Origin: a bacterium
GTDB taxonomy: Bacteria > Cyanobacteriota > Vampirovibrionia > Gastranaerophilales > Gastranaerophilaceae
DNA: 12,277 nt
NCBI GenBank assembly: GCA_024408905.1
Contig: JAKSUP010000020.1
Location: forward strand, 1 to 12,277
Reading direction: 5' to 3'
Part shown: piece by piece, positions 1 through 5,639 of the stretch
Numbering within the stretch: the first letter of the stretch is position 1
Layout: each line of letters starts with the position of its first letter
The notes under the pieces: model-generated
Databases searched by the model: none
Seen by the model: only the letters and a program-made list of their open reading frames with translations
What the model was told of the DNA's origin: nothing
Translations under genes and position numbers: made by a program

Positions 1-32
1 ACCCCCTATTTACCCCGGCTTGCATTTAGTCG
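1..32 (-). repeat. Copy of a dispersed GGGGTAAATA-type repeat, truncated by the window edge
   Basis: Read on the minus strand, positions 3-16 give GGGGTAAATAGGGG and positions 18-28 give TAAATGCAAGC. Both blocks recur exactly, on the plus strand, in the adhE leader (8525-8538 and 8562-8572), although their order differs between the two places. Two independent exact matches of 14 and 11 nt more than 8 kb apart, inside an AT-rich genome where runs of four G are rare, argue for a repeat family rather than chance. It lies about 40 nt upstream of rpsF. The element probably continues to the left of the window. Its function is unknown. Confidence 0.6.
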
Positions 33-71
33 TGTTCATGCTACCATGGTTTCATAAGGAGAAATATAAAT

Positions 72-374
72 ATGAAAAATTATGAATTACTAGCTATTCT
101 TAAACCTAGTCTTGACACAGAAGAACTAGACAAAATCGTAGAAAAAATTACTGAAGAAATTAAGTCATATAAGGGATCTGTAGCATCTGTTGACAAAATT
201 GGTCGTAAAAAATTGGCATACGATGTACAAGGTTATAGAGACGGTTTCTTTGCAAACATCGTACTTTCAATTCCTGCAGAAACAGTTGTTGAATTCAAAA
301 GAAATCTTAAATTGAACGAAAACATTTTAAGATATATGTTTATGGAAGAATCTAAAAAAGCTCAGGTGGTTTAA
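72..374 (+). CDS. rpsF: 30S ribosomal protein S6
   Basis: Ribosomal protein S6, a small-subunit protein that binds 16S rRNA together with S18 on the platform of the 30S particle. The 100-residue length is normal for the family. The N-terminal MKNYELLAILKP strand, the central GRKKLAYDVQGYRDGFF segment (about 44-60) and the C-terminal LNENILRYMF segment (about 81-90) are typical S6 signatures. The start follows a clear AAGGAG at 56-61, 10 nt before ATG. It is the first gene of the conserved bacterial rpsF-ssb-rpsR cluster and ends 2 nt before ssb. No promoter is visible in the 71 nt available, so transcription probably starts further left or within the repeat region at the window edge. Confidence 0.97.
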   Translation: MKNYELLAILKPSLDTEELDKIVEKITEEIKSYKGSVASVDKIGRKKLAYDVQGYRDGFFANIVLSIPAETVVEFKRNLKLNENILRYMFMEESKKAQVV

Positions 375-376
375 TT

Positions 377-775
377 ATGTCATTAGCTAAAGCAGTCGTT
401 ACAGGCTCTGTATACAGGGCTCCTGAAAAGCGTTTTACACAAAATAATGTTCCTGTTTCATCATTTGTTTTAAACATTGGTGAACGTGAAGAAATGTTAT
501 TGAGAATTATTGTAAAAAGAACAGCTCTTGACGAAATAGTTTCAGGGATTTCTGAAGGTGACAGAGTTCTTGTTGAAGGAAGATTACAGGTAACATCCGT
601 AAAAACAGAATCAGGAGCAGAAAGAAGAATTTTTGAAATTGATGCAAATGCGATAGAAATGATGGGAGCAGGAGTTCCTGTTGTAGCAACAGCATCAGGA
701 AATTCTGATATCGTAAAATTCTCCCAAGAAGAATTTTCTAATGAGCTGATCGGCGAAGACGAAATACCGTTTTAA
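377..775 (+). CDS. ssb: Single-stranded DNA-binding protein, cyanobacteria-like
   Basis: Single-stranded DNA-binding protein that coats exposed DNA during replication, repair and recombination. It has a single OB fold over roughly residues 5-95: strand 1 AKAVVTGSVYRAPEKRFTQ, the GDRVLVEGRLQV strand near 67-78, and a variable linker. It ends in the acidic tip DEIPF, the usual SSB-partner docking peptide, so the 132-residue protein is complete. The canonical central WxxVxxFGxxAE strand is replaced by LRIIVKRTALDEIV, and this arrangement resembles what I recall of cyanobacterial SSBs (LKVVGWGNLAQEI). The start lies 2 nt after the rpsF stop and overlaps an AGGTGG ribosome site inside the rpsF end, so translation is probably coupled. 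Its position between rpsF and rpsR is classical. Confidence 0.93.
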   Translation: MSLAKAVVTGSVYRAPEKRFTQNNVPVSSFVLNIGEREEMLLRIIVKRTALDEIVSGISEGDRVLVEGRLQVTSVKTESGAERRIFEIDANAIEMMGAGVPVVATASGNSDIVKFSQEEFSNELIGEDEIPF

Positions 776-777
776 TT

Positions 778-1155
778 ATGCGAAGTCAACCTATTCAATA
801 TCGAATAACGCGAATTCCTGCACATTTAAAAAATAAACAAAGTTATGGTATTTCAAGAACAAAAGCATTATGTAATTGGCATTACAGGAAACCATCAGGC
901 AAATATAACATAAATTCTGACAATGAACTTTTAAAAATAAATACAATAAAAGATGAATTTAAGAATTTGCTAAAAGAGATAGATGAACCAAATAAAAATC
1001 TAATGATTGAAGAAATGAGTAATCAAGATGAAGTAGATGTCATCACAATAAATCTCAAAGATGAAAACTCAATACAAAACTTAGCAATAAAACTAATAAA
1101 TGCAAGTTTATCAGAAGTAGAAAAAAAAAAAAAATTGATAATATTTATAGGCTAG
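778..1155 (+). CDS. Unrecognised 125-aa ORF inserted between ssb and rpsR
   Basis: I do not recognise this protein. It starts 2 nt after the ssb stop with no visible Shine-Dalgarno sequence, so it would depend on termination-reinitiation. The first 45 residues are basic with an isolated [14 protein letters not shown] stretch. Residues 48-118 are rich in Asn, Lys, Ile, Glu and Asp and should be mostly helical. No signal peptide or membrane segment is seen. Its codons differ from its neighbours: ATA is used for Ile many times, while the flanking ribosomal genes prefer ATT/ATC, and the region is more AT-rich, which suggests acquisition or weak constraint. It ends just after an A14 tract (1121-1134). 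Shifting into the -1 frame there removes the stop and runs in frame into rpsR. The normal cluster has no gene here, so it may be lineage-specific, decaying, or affected by a homopolymer error. Confidence 0.5.
   Translation: MRSQPIQYRITRIPAHLKNKQSYGISRTKALCNWHYRKPSGKYNINSDNELLKINTIKDEFKNLLKEIDEPNKNLMIEEMSNQDEVDVITINLKDENSIQNLAIKLINASLSEVEKKKKLIIFIG
1121..1134 (+). repeat. A14 homopolymer, potential slippage site
   Basis: Fourteen consecutive A residues directly follow GAAGTAG within the end of the 125-aa ORF. As read, the frame gives [11 protein letters not shown] and stops 18 nt before rpsR. With one extra A, or a -1 ribosomal slip, the frame becomes [18 protein letters not shown] and continues without a stop into the rpsR ATG. 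With one A fewer it stops at once (KKKN then TGA). Tracts of this length are known sites of polymerase slippage, and also of sequencing or assembly error. Confidence 0.9.
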
Positions 1156-1172
1156 AAAGGCAAATTAAAAAA

Positions 1173-1406
1173 ATGGCAAAACAAGACTTAAATGATCGTA
1201 AAAAACGTAAAACCTGCTCATTCTGTGCAGATCACGTAGAATACATCGATTACAAGGATGCAGCTAAATTGAAAAGATACTTAACTGAAGCCGGAAAAAT
1301 CATTCCAAGACGCGTTACAGGGAACTGTGCTATGCACCAAAGAATGATTGCTAAAGCTATCAAAAGAGCAAGAGAAGCTGCAATTATCGATTACGTATTT
1401 GACTAA
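1173..1406 (+). CDS. rpsR: 30S ribosomal protein S18, zinc-binding form
   Basis: Ribosomal protein S18, partner of S6 on the 30S platform. The 77-residue length is typical. The family core is clear: [10 protein letters not shown], then [25 protein letters not shown], then the Ala-rich basic helix. C15, C18, C52 and H55 form a C-x2-C / C-x2-H set, which marks the zinc-binding version of S18 rather than the Cys-free paralogue. The start has AAGG at 1157-1160, 12 nt upstream, a rather long spacing, and an A/T-rich lead. Upstream the frame stays open through the A14 tract, so an N-terminally extended fusion product is possible if slippage occurs, but the ATG start matches normal S18 length. It is followed by a hairpin at 1431-1456. 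Confidence 0.97.
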   Translation: MAKQDLNDRKKRKTCSFCADHVEYIDYKDAAKLKRYLTEAGKIIPRRVTGNCAMHQRMIAKAIKRAREAAIIDYVFD

Positions 1407-1430
1407 TCGAAAGTTAGTATAAGTATTTGT

Positions 1431-1456
1431 GGAATGGCGAGGAAACTTGCCATTCC
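1431..1456 (+). terminator. Stable GAAA-tetraloop hairpin after rpsR (attenuator, processing site or weak terminator)
   Basis: GGAATGGCGAG (1431-1441) pairs with CTTGCCATTCC (1446-1456) around the loop GAAA (1442-1445). This is an 11-bp stem with one G-U pair, closed by a GNRA tetraloop. No run of T follows (TGTATTATCTC), so it is not a textbook intrinsic terminator. It may protect the 3' end of the rpsF-ssb-rpsR mRNA or partly terminate before the 65-aa ORF. The helix itself is certain in sequence; the role is inferred. Confidence 0.6.
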
Positions 1457-1501
1457 TGTATTATCTCTATGTGTTACAAATTAAAATGTAAAGGAATTTA
1501 T

Positions 1502-1696
1502 ATGGACAACAAAATTACAATTAGATCAGACAGAAAAGACGATTATGTATTTCAGTACAAAGGTGAAGATATTACTTTAAAAGCAGGCAGTATTTTAAGT
1601 ATAGCAGACGGTTTATCAGAAGTAGTTCTACCTACTTGCGTAATGAAAATTGTTAAAAATTTGATTGTTATTAAAGATAGTCCAAAAAAGGATTAA
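1502..1696 (+). CDS. Unrecognised 65-aa small protein
   Basis: I do not recognise this family. The start at 1502 is supported by AAAGGA at 1491-1496, ideally spaced. A longer in-frame reading from a TTG at 1427 would run through the hairpin at 1431-1456 and lacks a ribosome site, so I reject it. The protein is soluble and slightly basic at its end (SPKKD). Its alternating polar/hydrophobic stretches (ITIRSDRKDDYVFQYKGEDITL, then CVMKIVKNLIVIKD) suggest mainly beta structure. It has one Cys and no signal peptide. It may be the last gene of the rpsF operon, with the hairpin lowering its expression, or it may have its own weak promoter in the 95-nt gap. It converges on rpsA. Confidence 0.6.
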   Translation: MDNKITIRSDRKDDYVFQYKGEDITLKAGSILSIADGLSEVVLPTCVMKIVKNLIVIKDSPKKD

Positions 1697-1709
1697 TGAA
1701 TTTATTAGT

Positions 1710-1747
1710 AAAAAAAGAGGGTGACCAAAAAATAAGCATCTTTTTTT
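1710..1747. terminator. Putative bidirectional terminator between the 65-aa ORF and rpsA
   Basis: AAAAAAAGA (1710-1718) can pair with TCTTTTTTT (1739-1747) across a 20-nt loop containing the small palindrome GGTGACC. Either strand ends the structure in seven T residues, which suits two convergent genes (the plus-strand ORF ends at 1696, rpsA ends at 1773 on the minus strand). The stem is almost all A-T and so is weak; the call rests on position and the T tracts. Confidence 0.4.
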
Positions 1748-1772
1748 AATCTCCTCCGAATCTGTAGCCAAC

Positions 1773-2831
1773 TTAAGCAGAAGGAATGTCTTTTGTAGAC
1801 AATGCGATTCTGTGTTCTTTCGGAGTGAATTTCTTGATTAATACATCAACTTCATCACCTACTTTGAACAAGTTGAACGGATTTACGTTTTCATCAGACA
1901 TTTCTGCTACAGGAAGTAATGCTTCTACTCCTGGGAATATGTTGATGAAAGCACCAAATGTTGTTACTTTGTTTACTGTACCTTTAACAACTTGACCTTC
2001 TTCAAATTGTCCTTCGATTTGTTGCCAAGGATTTTCACCCATTCTCTTTAATGACAAAGAAATTCTCTTAAGTTCGTTATCTATTTTGATAATCTTAACT
2101 TCAATTGTGTCACCCAAAGTTAAAACATCAGATGGGTGTTTAATTCTTTGCCAAGAAATTTCAGAAATAGGTAATAAACCGTCAATACCGTTGATGTCAA
2201 CGAAAGCACCGAAGTCTGTAATTCTTACTACATTACCTGAAACGATTTGTTCTTCTTCCAATGAAGAAAGAACATTGTCAACAACTTGATCTCTTTGTTC
2301 AGCAACTGCTTGTCTTTGAGATAAGATAAGTTTATTTTTCTTAGGGTCTGCTTCTAATACCTTAACTTCGATTTTTGTATCAACAAGACCTTCAAAAGGA
2401 GTTCCTGTTCTTAATTGAGAAGAAGGAATGAAACCTTTTAAGTCAGCAACGTCAACCAAAACGCCACCTTTAACTGTTGAAACAACTTTTGCAAGGATTG
2501 TATCGCCTTGAATTTTTGCATCATTAAGTTGTGCCCATGCTTGAGCAAATGCAATTCTCTTCAATGATAATATCATTGAATCTTCATTGTTTTCTTCTTT
2601 TAATACGTAGAATTCTCTAACGTCACCAATTTCAAGTTCTTCTACGTCTGATGAAAGTTCTTTATTTGAAAGGAAAGCTTCCATTTTAGCGCCTTTTACA
2701 CTAACAAGATAACCTTCTGATTCTTTCTTAATAACTGTACCTTCTACAATGTCAGCCACGCTATTTGATTTTGCGAAGCTTTCTTCAAGTAATTGTTCAA
2801 ACTCGTCAAGAGTTTTTTCTGCTGTTGTCAT
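1773..2831 (-). CDS. rpsA: Ribosomal protein S1 homologue with four S1 domains
   Basis: RNA-binding S1 protein that helps load mRNA on the 30S subunit. Four S1 repeats fill the 352 residues: about 25-94, 108-175, 193-264 and 278-349. The third (VSGNVVRITDFGAFVDI) and fourth (VKGTVNKVTTFGAFINI) are the best-conserved RNA-binding copies; the first and second are more divergent, like the ribosome-docking domains of other S1 proteins. E. coli S1 has six domains, so this is the shorter form found in many non-proteobacteria. The start has AAAGGA (2840-2845 on the opposite strand) at good spacing. It starts 4 nt after the ispH stop, and its ribosome site lies inside the ispH end, so the two are co-transcribed and probably coupled. 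Confidence 0.92.
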   Translation of the reverse strand: MTTAEKTLDEFEQLLEESFAKSNSVADIVEGTVIKKESEGYLVSVKGAKMEAFLSNKELSSDVEELEIGDVREFYVLKEENNEDSMILSLKRIAFAQAWAQLNDAKIQGDTILAKVVSTVKGGVLVDVADLKGFIPSSQLRTGTPFEGLVDTKIEVKVLEADPKKNKLILSQRQAVAEQRDQVVDNVLSSLEEEQIVSGNVVRITDFGAFVDINGIDGLLPISEISWQRIKHPSDVLTLGDTIEVKIIKIDNELKRISLSLKRMGENPWQQIEGQFEEGQVVKGTVNKVTTFGAFINIFPGVEALLPVAEMSDENVNPFNLFKVGDEVDVLIKKFTPKEHRIALSTKDIPSA

Positions 2832-2835
2832 AATT

Positions 2836-3708
2836 TTAATTTCCTTTCTTTATTTTTTCTATGACTTTGTCGATTATTATTTGTGGGGTTGATGCCCCTG
2901 CTGTTATTCCTATTGTATTGGCTGTTTGCAATACATTTTGGTATAAATTTAATTCGTTATCATTTTCAATATGAATGGTTTTTGTAATATCTTTTAAAAT
3001 TTCTGCCAGGTGTGTTGTATTAGCACTTTTTTTAGACCCTGTAACTATCATTAAATCGCTTTCTTTCGCAAGTTCTTTTGCTTCATTTTGGCGCATAGAA
3101 GTCGATTTGCAAATTGTATTATGCACCAAAACATCATTTGAGATTGTTTTTAAATAATTAACAATTGTATCAAGGGTCGATAACATTTGTGTTGTCTGAA
3201 CAACAACCCCGACTTTTTGGTGTGATTTAATTTCTTCTGCGTATGGCAAAAGCTCTTCTATAGTTGTTGCTACAGTTATTTTAGAAGAATATTGTTCAGC
3301 GTTTGCTTTGATTGCAATAACTTCAGGATGATTAGATTTTCCGACAATCACCACAAAATAATCTTCTTTTGCCAATTCAACAGCTCTTTGTTGAACCTTT
3401 TTAACATCAGGACAAGTTAAATCAACGACTTCAAAGCCCGAATTTTTGAGCTTTTCAAATACTTCAGGAGCTTCGCCATGACTTCTTACGATACAAATTC
3501 CGTCACCTTTTTCAGGAACTTCGTATATGGTTTTTATGCCAAGAAGCTCTAATTCCTTTATAACGTCGGTGTTATGAATTAGTTCTCCTAAAATGTAGAT
3601 ATTTTTGTCAGGATTTTCCGATTTAAGTTTTTTTGCTGTCTCAACGGCTCTTTTTACACCGTAACAGAACCCTGCAAACTTTGCTAATTTTATATTTTGG
3701 CTATTCAA
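2836..3708 (-). CDS. ispH: 4-hydroxy-3-methylbut-2-enyl diphosphate reductase
   Basis: Last enzyme of the MEP isoprenoid pathway. It reduces HMBPP to IPP and DMAPP using a [4Fe-4S] cluster in the cytosol. The three cluster cysteines are C15 (GFCYGV), C99 (DLTCPDV) and C200 (NTICKSTSMRQ). Substrate-binding H45 (ELIHN), H77 (RSHGE) and H127, and the catalytic Glu E129 (NHPEV), are present, as is the C-terminal GASTP. The 290-residue length is normal. The start is TTG at 3708. No ATG or GTG lies nearby, the upstream frame reaches a stop without a better start, and the TTG gives the normal spacing to the first Cys, but only a weak AGAAAG precedes it at long distance. It forms an operon with rpsA. 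Known clostridial proteins fuse these two functions in one chain. Confidence 0.95.
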   Translation of the reverse strand: MNSQNIKLAKFAGFCYGVKRAVETAKKLKSENPDKNIYILGELIHNTDVIKELELLGIKTIYEVPEKGDGICIVRSHGEAPEVFEKLKNSGFEVVDLTCPDVKKVQQRAVELAKEDYFVVIVGKSNHPEVIAIKANAEQYSSKITVATTIEELLPYAEEIKSHQKVGVVVQTTQMLSTLDTIVNYLKTISNDVLVHNTICKSTSMRQNEAKELAKESDLMIVTGSKKSANTTHLAEILKDITKTIHIENDNELNLYQNVLQTANTIGITAGASTPQIIIDKVIEKIKKGN

Positions 3709-3739
3709 TAGCTGTGTATTTCGCTTTCTAAATGAACTA

Positions 3740-3752
3740 GAGGAAATTCCTC
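3740..3752 (-). promoter_or_regulatory. Palindrome at the predicted ispH transcription start
   Basis: GAGGAAATTCCTC is a 13-bp inverted repeat (6-bp arms, 1-bp centre). It falls at roughly +3 to +15 of the transcript predicted from the ispH promoter at 3762-3790, a classic place for a repressor operator. The centre is too short for an RNA hairpin, so a protein dimer site is more likely. No regulator is identified. Confidence 0.35.
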
Positions 3753-3761
3753 AGTAAGTTT

Positions 3762-3790
3762 ATTAAATTATAAACACGTTGACATGTCAA
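3762..3790 (-). promoter_or_regulatory. Predicted sigma70-type promoter of ispH-rpsA
   Basis: On the minus strand TTGACA (3790 to 3785) is followed after 17 nt by TTTAAT (3767 to 3762), a perfect -35 and a 5/6 -10. The start would be near 3755, giving a leader of about 47 nt. The -35 is half of the perfect 12-bp palindrome TTGACATGTCAA (3779-3790), so the palindrome may be an operator or simply a coincidence of the -35 sequence. Confidence 0.5.
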
Positions 3791-3843
3791 TTACTATTAC
3801 TTAGTGTATTTTATCCTCTAGTACATCTATATGATTAAGTGTG

Positions 3844-3857
3844 TTTTGTACACAAAA
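3844..3857 (+). promoter_or_regulatory. Inverted repeat immediately upstream of the pckA promoter
   Basis: TTTTGT-AC-ACAAAA has 6-bp arms and lies 4 bp before the predicted -35 of pckA, where activators or repressors often bind. TTGT-N2-ACAA resembles operators of some GntR-family regulators. It does not fit the Rex pattern TTGTGA-N6-TCACAA. Confidence 0.35.
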
Positions 3858-3861
3858 TTTA

Positions 3862-3890
3862 TTGCAATTTACCCAAAATTGTACTAAAAT
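3862..3890 (+). promoter_or_regulatory. Predicted sigma70-type promoter of pckA
   Basis: TTGCAA (3862-3867), a 17-nt spacer and TAAAAT (3885-3890) make a good vegetative promoter. Transcription would begin near 3897, leaving a leader of about 40 nt with GGAGG at 3923-3927 before the ATG at 3937. Confidence 0.55.
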
Positions 3891-3936
3891 ATGGCTATAT
3901 AGTTGATTTTTTATTCAAGAATGGAGGCAAATAAAA

Positions 3937-5553
3937 ATGGAAACTTATGGTATTGAAAAATTAGGTATTATCGGACCAAAAGCCGTTTATCGTAATCTTT
4001 CGGTAGCTCAATTAACAGAAGCTGCTTTAAGATTAGGCGAAGGTTCACTAAGCAACACTGGTGCTTTAGTAGTTACAACCGGTAAATATACAGGCCGTTC
4101 CCCTAAAGATAAATTCATTGTTGATACTGATGGTGTTCACAATGAAATCGCTTGGGGCAAGGTAAACAGACCAATAAGCAGAGAAAAATTTAATTCAATC
4201 AAAGAAAAAATTGCTGCTTATTTACAAAACAGAGAAGTATTTATTTTTGATGGTTATGCAGGTGCTGACAAAACTTATACTCAAAAATTCAGAGTTATTA
4301 ACGAACTTGCAAGCCAAAACTTATTTATTCACCAATTGTTAATCAGACCAACGGCAGAAGAATTAGCTTCATACGGTGAACCTGATTATACAATTCTTTG
4401 CGCACCGGGATTCAAATGTGATCCAGAAGTTGACGGTGTAAACTCAGAAGCGTGTATTGCAATTGACTATGAAGCTCATACAATTATCATTTGTGGTTCA
4501 AGATATGCTGGCGAAATCAAAAAATCAGTATTTGCAACTATGAACTATGTAATGACTAAGAAAAATGTACTTCCAATGCACTGCAGTGCAAACATGGATC
4601 CTGAATCAGGCGAAACAGCTGTATTCTTTGGTTTGTCAGGAACAGGTAAAACAACTTTATCAGCTGATCCTTCAAGAAAATTAATCGGTGATGACGAACA
4701 CGGTTGGTCACCTGATGGCGTATTTAACTTTGAAGGTGGTTGCTATGCAAAATGTATTAATCTTTCTGCAGAAAACGAACCTGACATTTATAACGCAATT
4801 AAATTCGGTTCATTGGTAGAAAATGTTATTATGAACCCTGAAACAAGAGAACTTGATTTTTATGATGGTTCTTTGACTGAAAATACTCGTGTAGGTTATC
4901 CTGTTGATTATATCAATAACTCTCAAATCCCTTCAAAAGGTGGTATTCCAAAAGTTGTTGTATTCTTGACAGCAGATGCATTCGGTGTTCTTCCTCCAAT
5001 TTCAAGATTGGACAAAAACGCTGCAATGTACCACTTTGTAACCGGCTTTACTTCTAAGCTTGCAGGTACTGAAAGAGGTATTACAGAACCTCAACCTACA
5101 TTCTCAACATTATTCGGCGAACCATTCATGCCAATGGATGCTTCAGTTTATGCAAAAATGTTGGGCGAAAAACTTGATCAATACGGTACAAAAGTTTACT
5201 TAGTTAACACCGGTTGGGCTGGTGGAAGTGCTGCATCAGGTGCTAAACGTATGAAATTATCTTACACAAGAGCTATGGTAACTGCAGCATTAAACGGCTC
5301 ATTTGATTCAATAGAATTCAAACATCATGATATATTCAACGTAGATTACCCTACATCTTGTCCTAATGTTCCTGATGAAATGTTGGATGCAAGAGGTTTG
5401 TGGGAAGATAAAGGTGCGTATGATGAAGCTGCTAACAAGTTGGCTCAAATGTTTGCTGATAATTTCTCAAGCAAATATCCAAATATGCCGTCAGAAATTG
5501 TTAACGCAGGTCCTAAACCACTGAGCTGCGTTGAATTGTCAGAATTTAGCTAA
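3937..5553 (+). CDS. pckA: Phosphoenolpyruvate carboxykinase, ATP-dependent
   Basis: Interconverts oxaloacetate + ATP and phosphoenolpyruvate + CO2 + ADP. In fermenters it can run toward oxaloacetate as an ATP-yielding CO2 fixation step. The 538-residue length matches the ATP-type family. Landmarks are substrate-binding GRSPKDKF at 53-60, the YAGEIKKS segment at 190-197 with the metal/substrate lysine, H215, the P-loop GLSGTGKTT at 232-240, the metal-binding GDDEHGW at 251-257 and ENTRVGYP with its arginine near 318. All catalytic parts are intact. The start has a strong GGAGG (3923-3927). It is a single-gene unit: own promoter upstream, a strong intrinsic terminator immediately downstream, and divergent from ispH. 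Confidence 0.98.
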   Translation: METYGIEKLGIIGPKAVYRNLSVAQLTEAALRLGEGSLSNTGALVVTTGKYTGRSPKDKFIVDTDGVHNEIAWGKVNRPISREKFNSIKEKIAAYLQNREVFIFDGYAGADKTYTQKFRVINELASQNLFIHQLLIRPTAEELASYGEPDYTILCAPGFKCDPEVDGVNSEACIAIDYEAHTIIICGSRYAGEIKKSVFATMNYVMTKKNVLPMHCSANMDPESGETAVFFGLSGTGKTTLSADPSRKLIGDDEHGWSPDGVFNFEGGCYAKCINLSAENEPDIYNAIKFGSLVENVIMNPETRELDFYDGSLTENTRVGYPVDYINNSQIPSKGGIPKVVVFLTADAFGVLPPISRLDKNAAMYHFVTGFTSKLAGTERGITEPQPTFSTLFGEPFMPMDASVYAKMLGEKLDQYGTKVYLVNTGWAGGSAASGAKRMKLSYTRAMVTAALNGSFDSIEFKHHDIFNVDYPTSCPNVPDEMLDARGLWEDKGAYDEAANKLAQMFADNFSSKYPNMPSEIVNAGPKPLSCVELSEFS

Positions 5554-5581
5554 AAAAGCTCTGCATTAGCAGAGCTTTTTT
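5552..5581 (+). terminator. Intrinsic terminator of pckA
   Basis: AAAAAAGCTCTGC (5552-5564) pairs with GCAGAGCTTTTTT (5569-5581) around the loop ATTA. The GC-rich core is 7 bp, extended by six A-T pairs and ending in six T residues. The left arm begins within the pckA stop codon. The A-tract would also allow weak termination in the other direction. Confidence 0.93.
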
Positions 5582-5591
5582 GTTTACAGAT

Positions 5592-5621
5592 ATTACATTT
5601 TTTTTAAAATAGTAATATAAT
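5592..5621 (+). promoter_or_regulatory. Predicted promoter of the PilZ gene
   Basis: ATTACA (5592-5597), an 18-nt spacer and a perfect TATAAT (5616-5621). The start would be near 5628, giving a very short leader of about 12 nt that still includes the GAGGTG ribosome site just before the ATG at 5640. Confidence 0.5.
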
Positions 5622-5639
5622 ATAACTATGAGGTGAAAT

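Noticed and set aside
507..695. Minus-strand open frame inside ssb
   Set aside because: A Leu/Phe/Gln-rich low-complexity antisense product over a conserved gene.
1427..1501. In-frame upstream TTG start for the 65-aa gene, giving 89 residues
   Set aside because: It would translate through the 11-bp hairpin and has no ribosome site; the ATG at 1502 has AAAGGA at ideal spacing.
1786..2289. Plus-strand open frames inside rpsA
   Set aside because: They lie opposite the S1 repeats, lack ribosome sites and look like repeat-derived shadows.
3779..3790. TTGACATGTCAA as an FNR/CRP-type site
   Set aside because: FNR needs TTGAT-N4-ATCAA and CRP needs TGTGA-N6-TCACA; this palindrome has a 2-nt centre at best, and half of it is explained as the ispH -35.
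3838..3857. Possible Rex site upstream of pckA (GTGT...ACACAA)
   Set aside because: The half-sites do not keep the TTGTGA-N6-TCACAA spacing; the best symmetry is TTTTGT-AC-ACAAAA, which is a different operator type.
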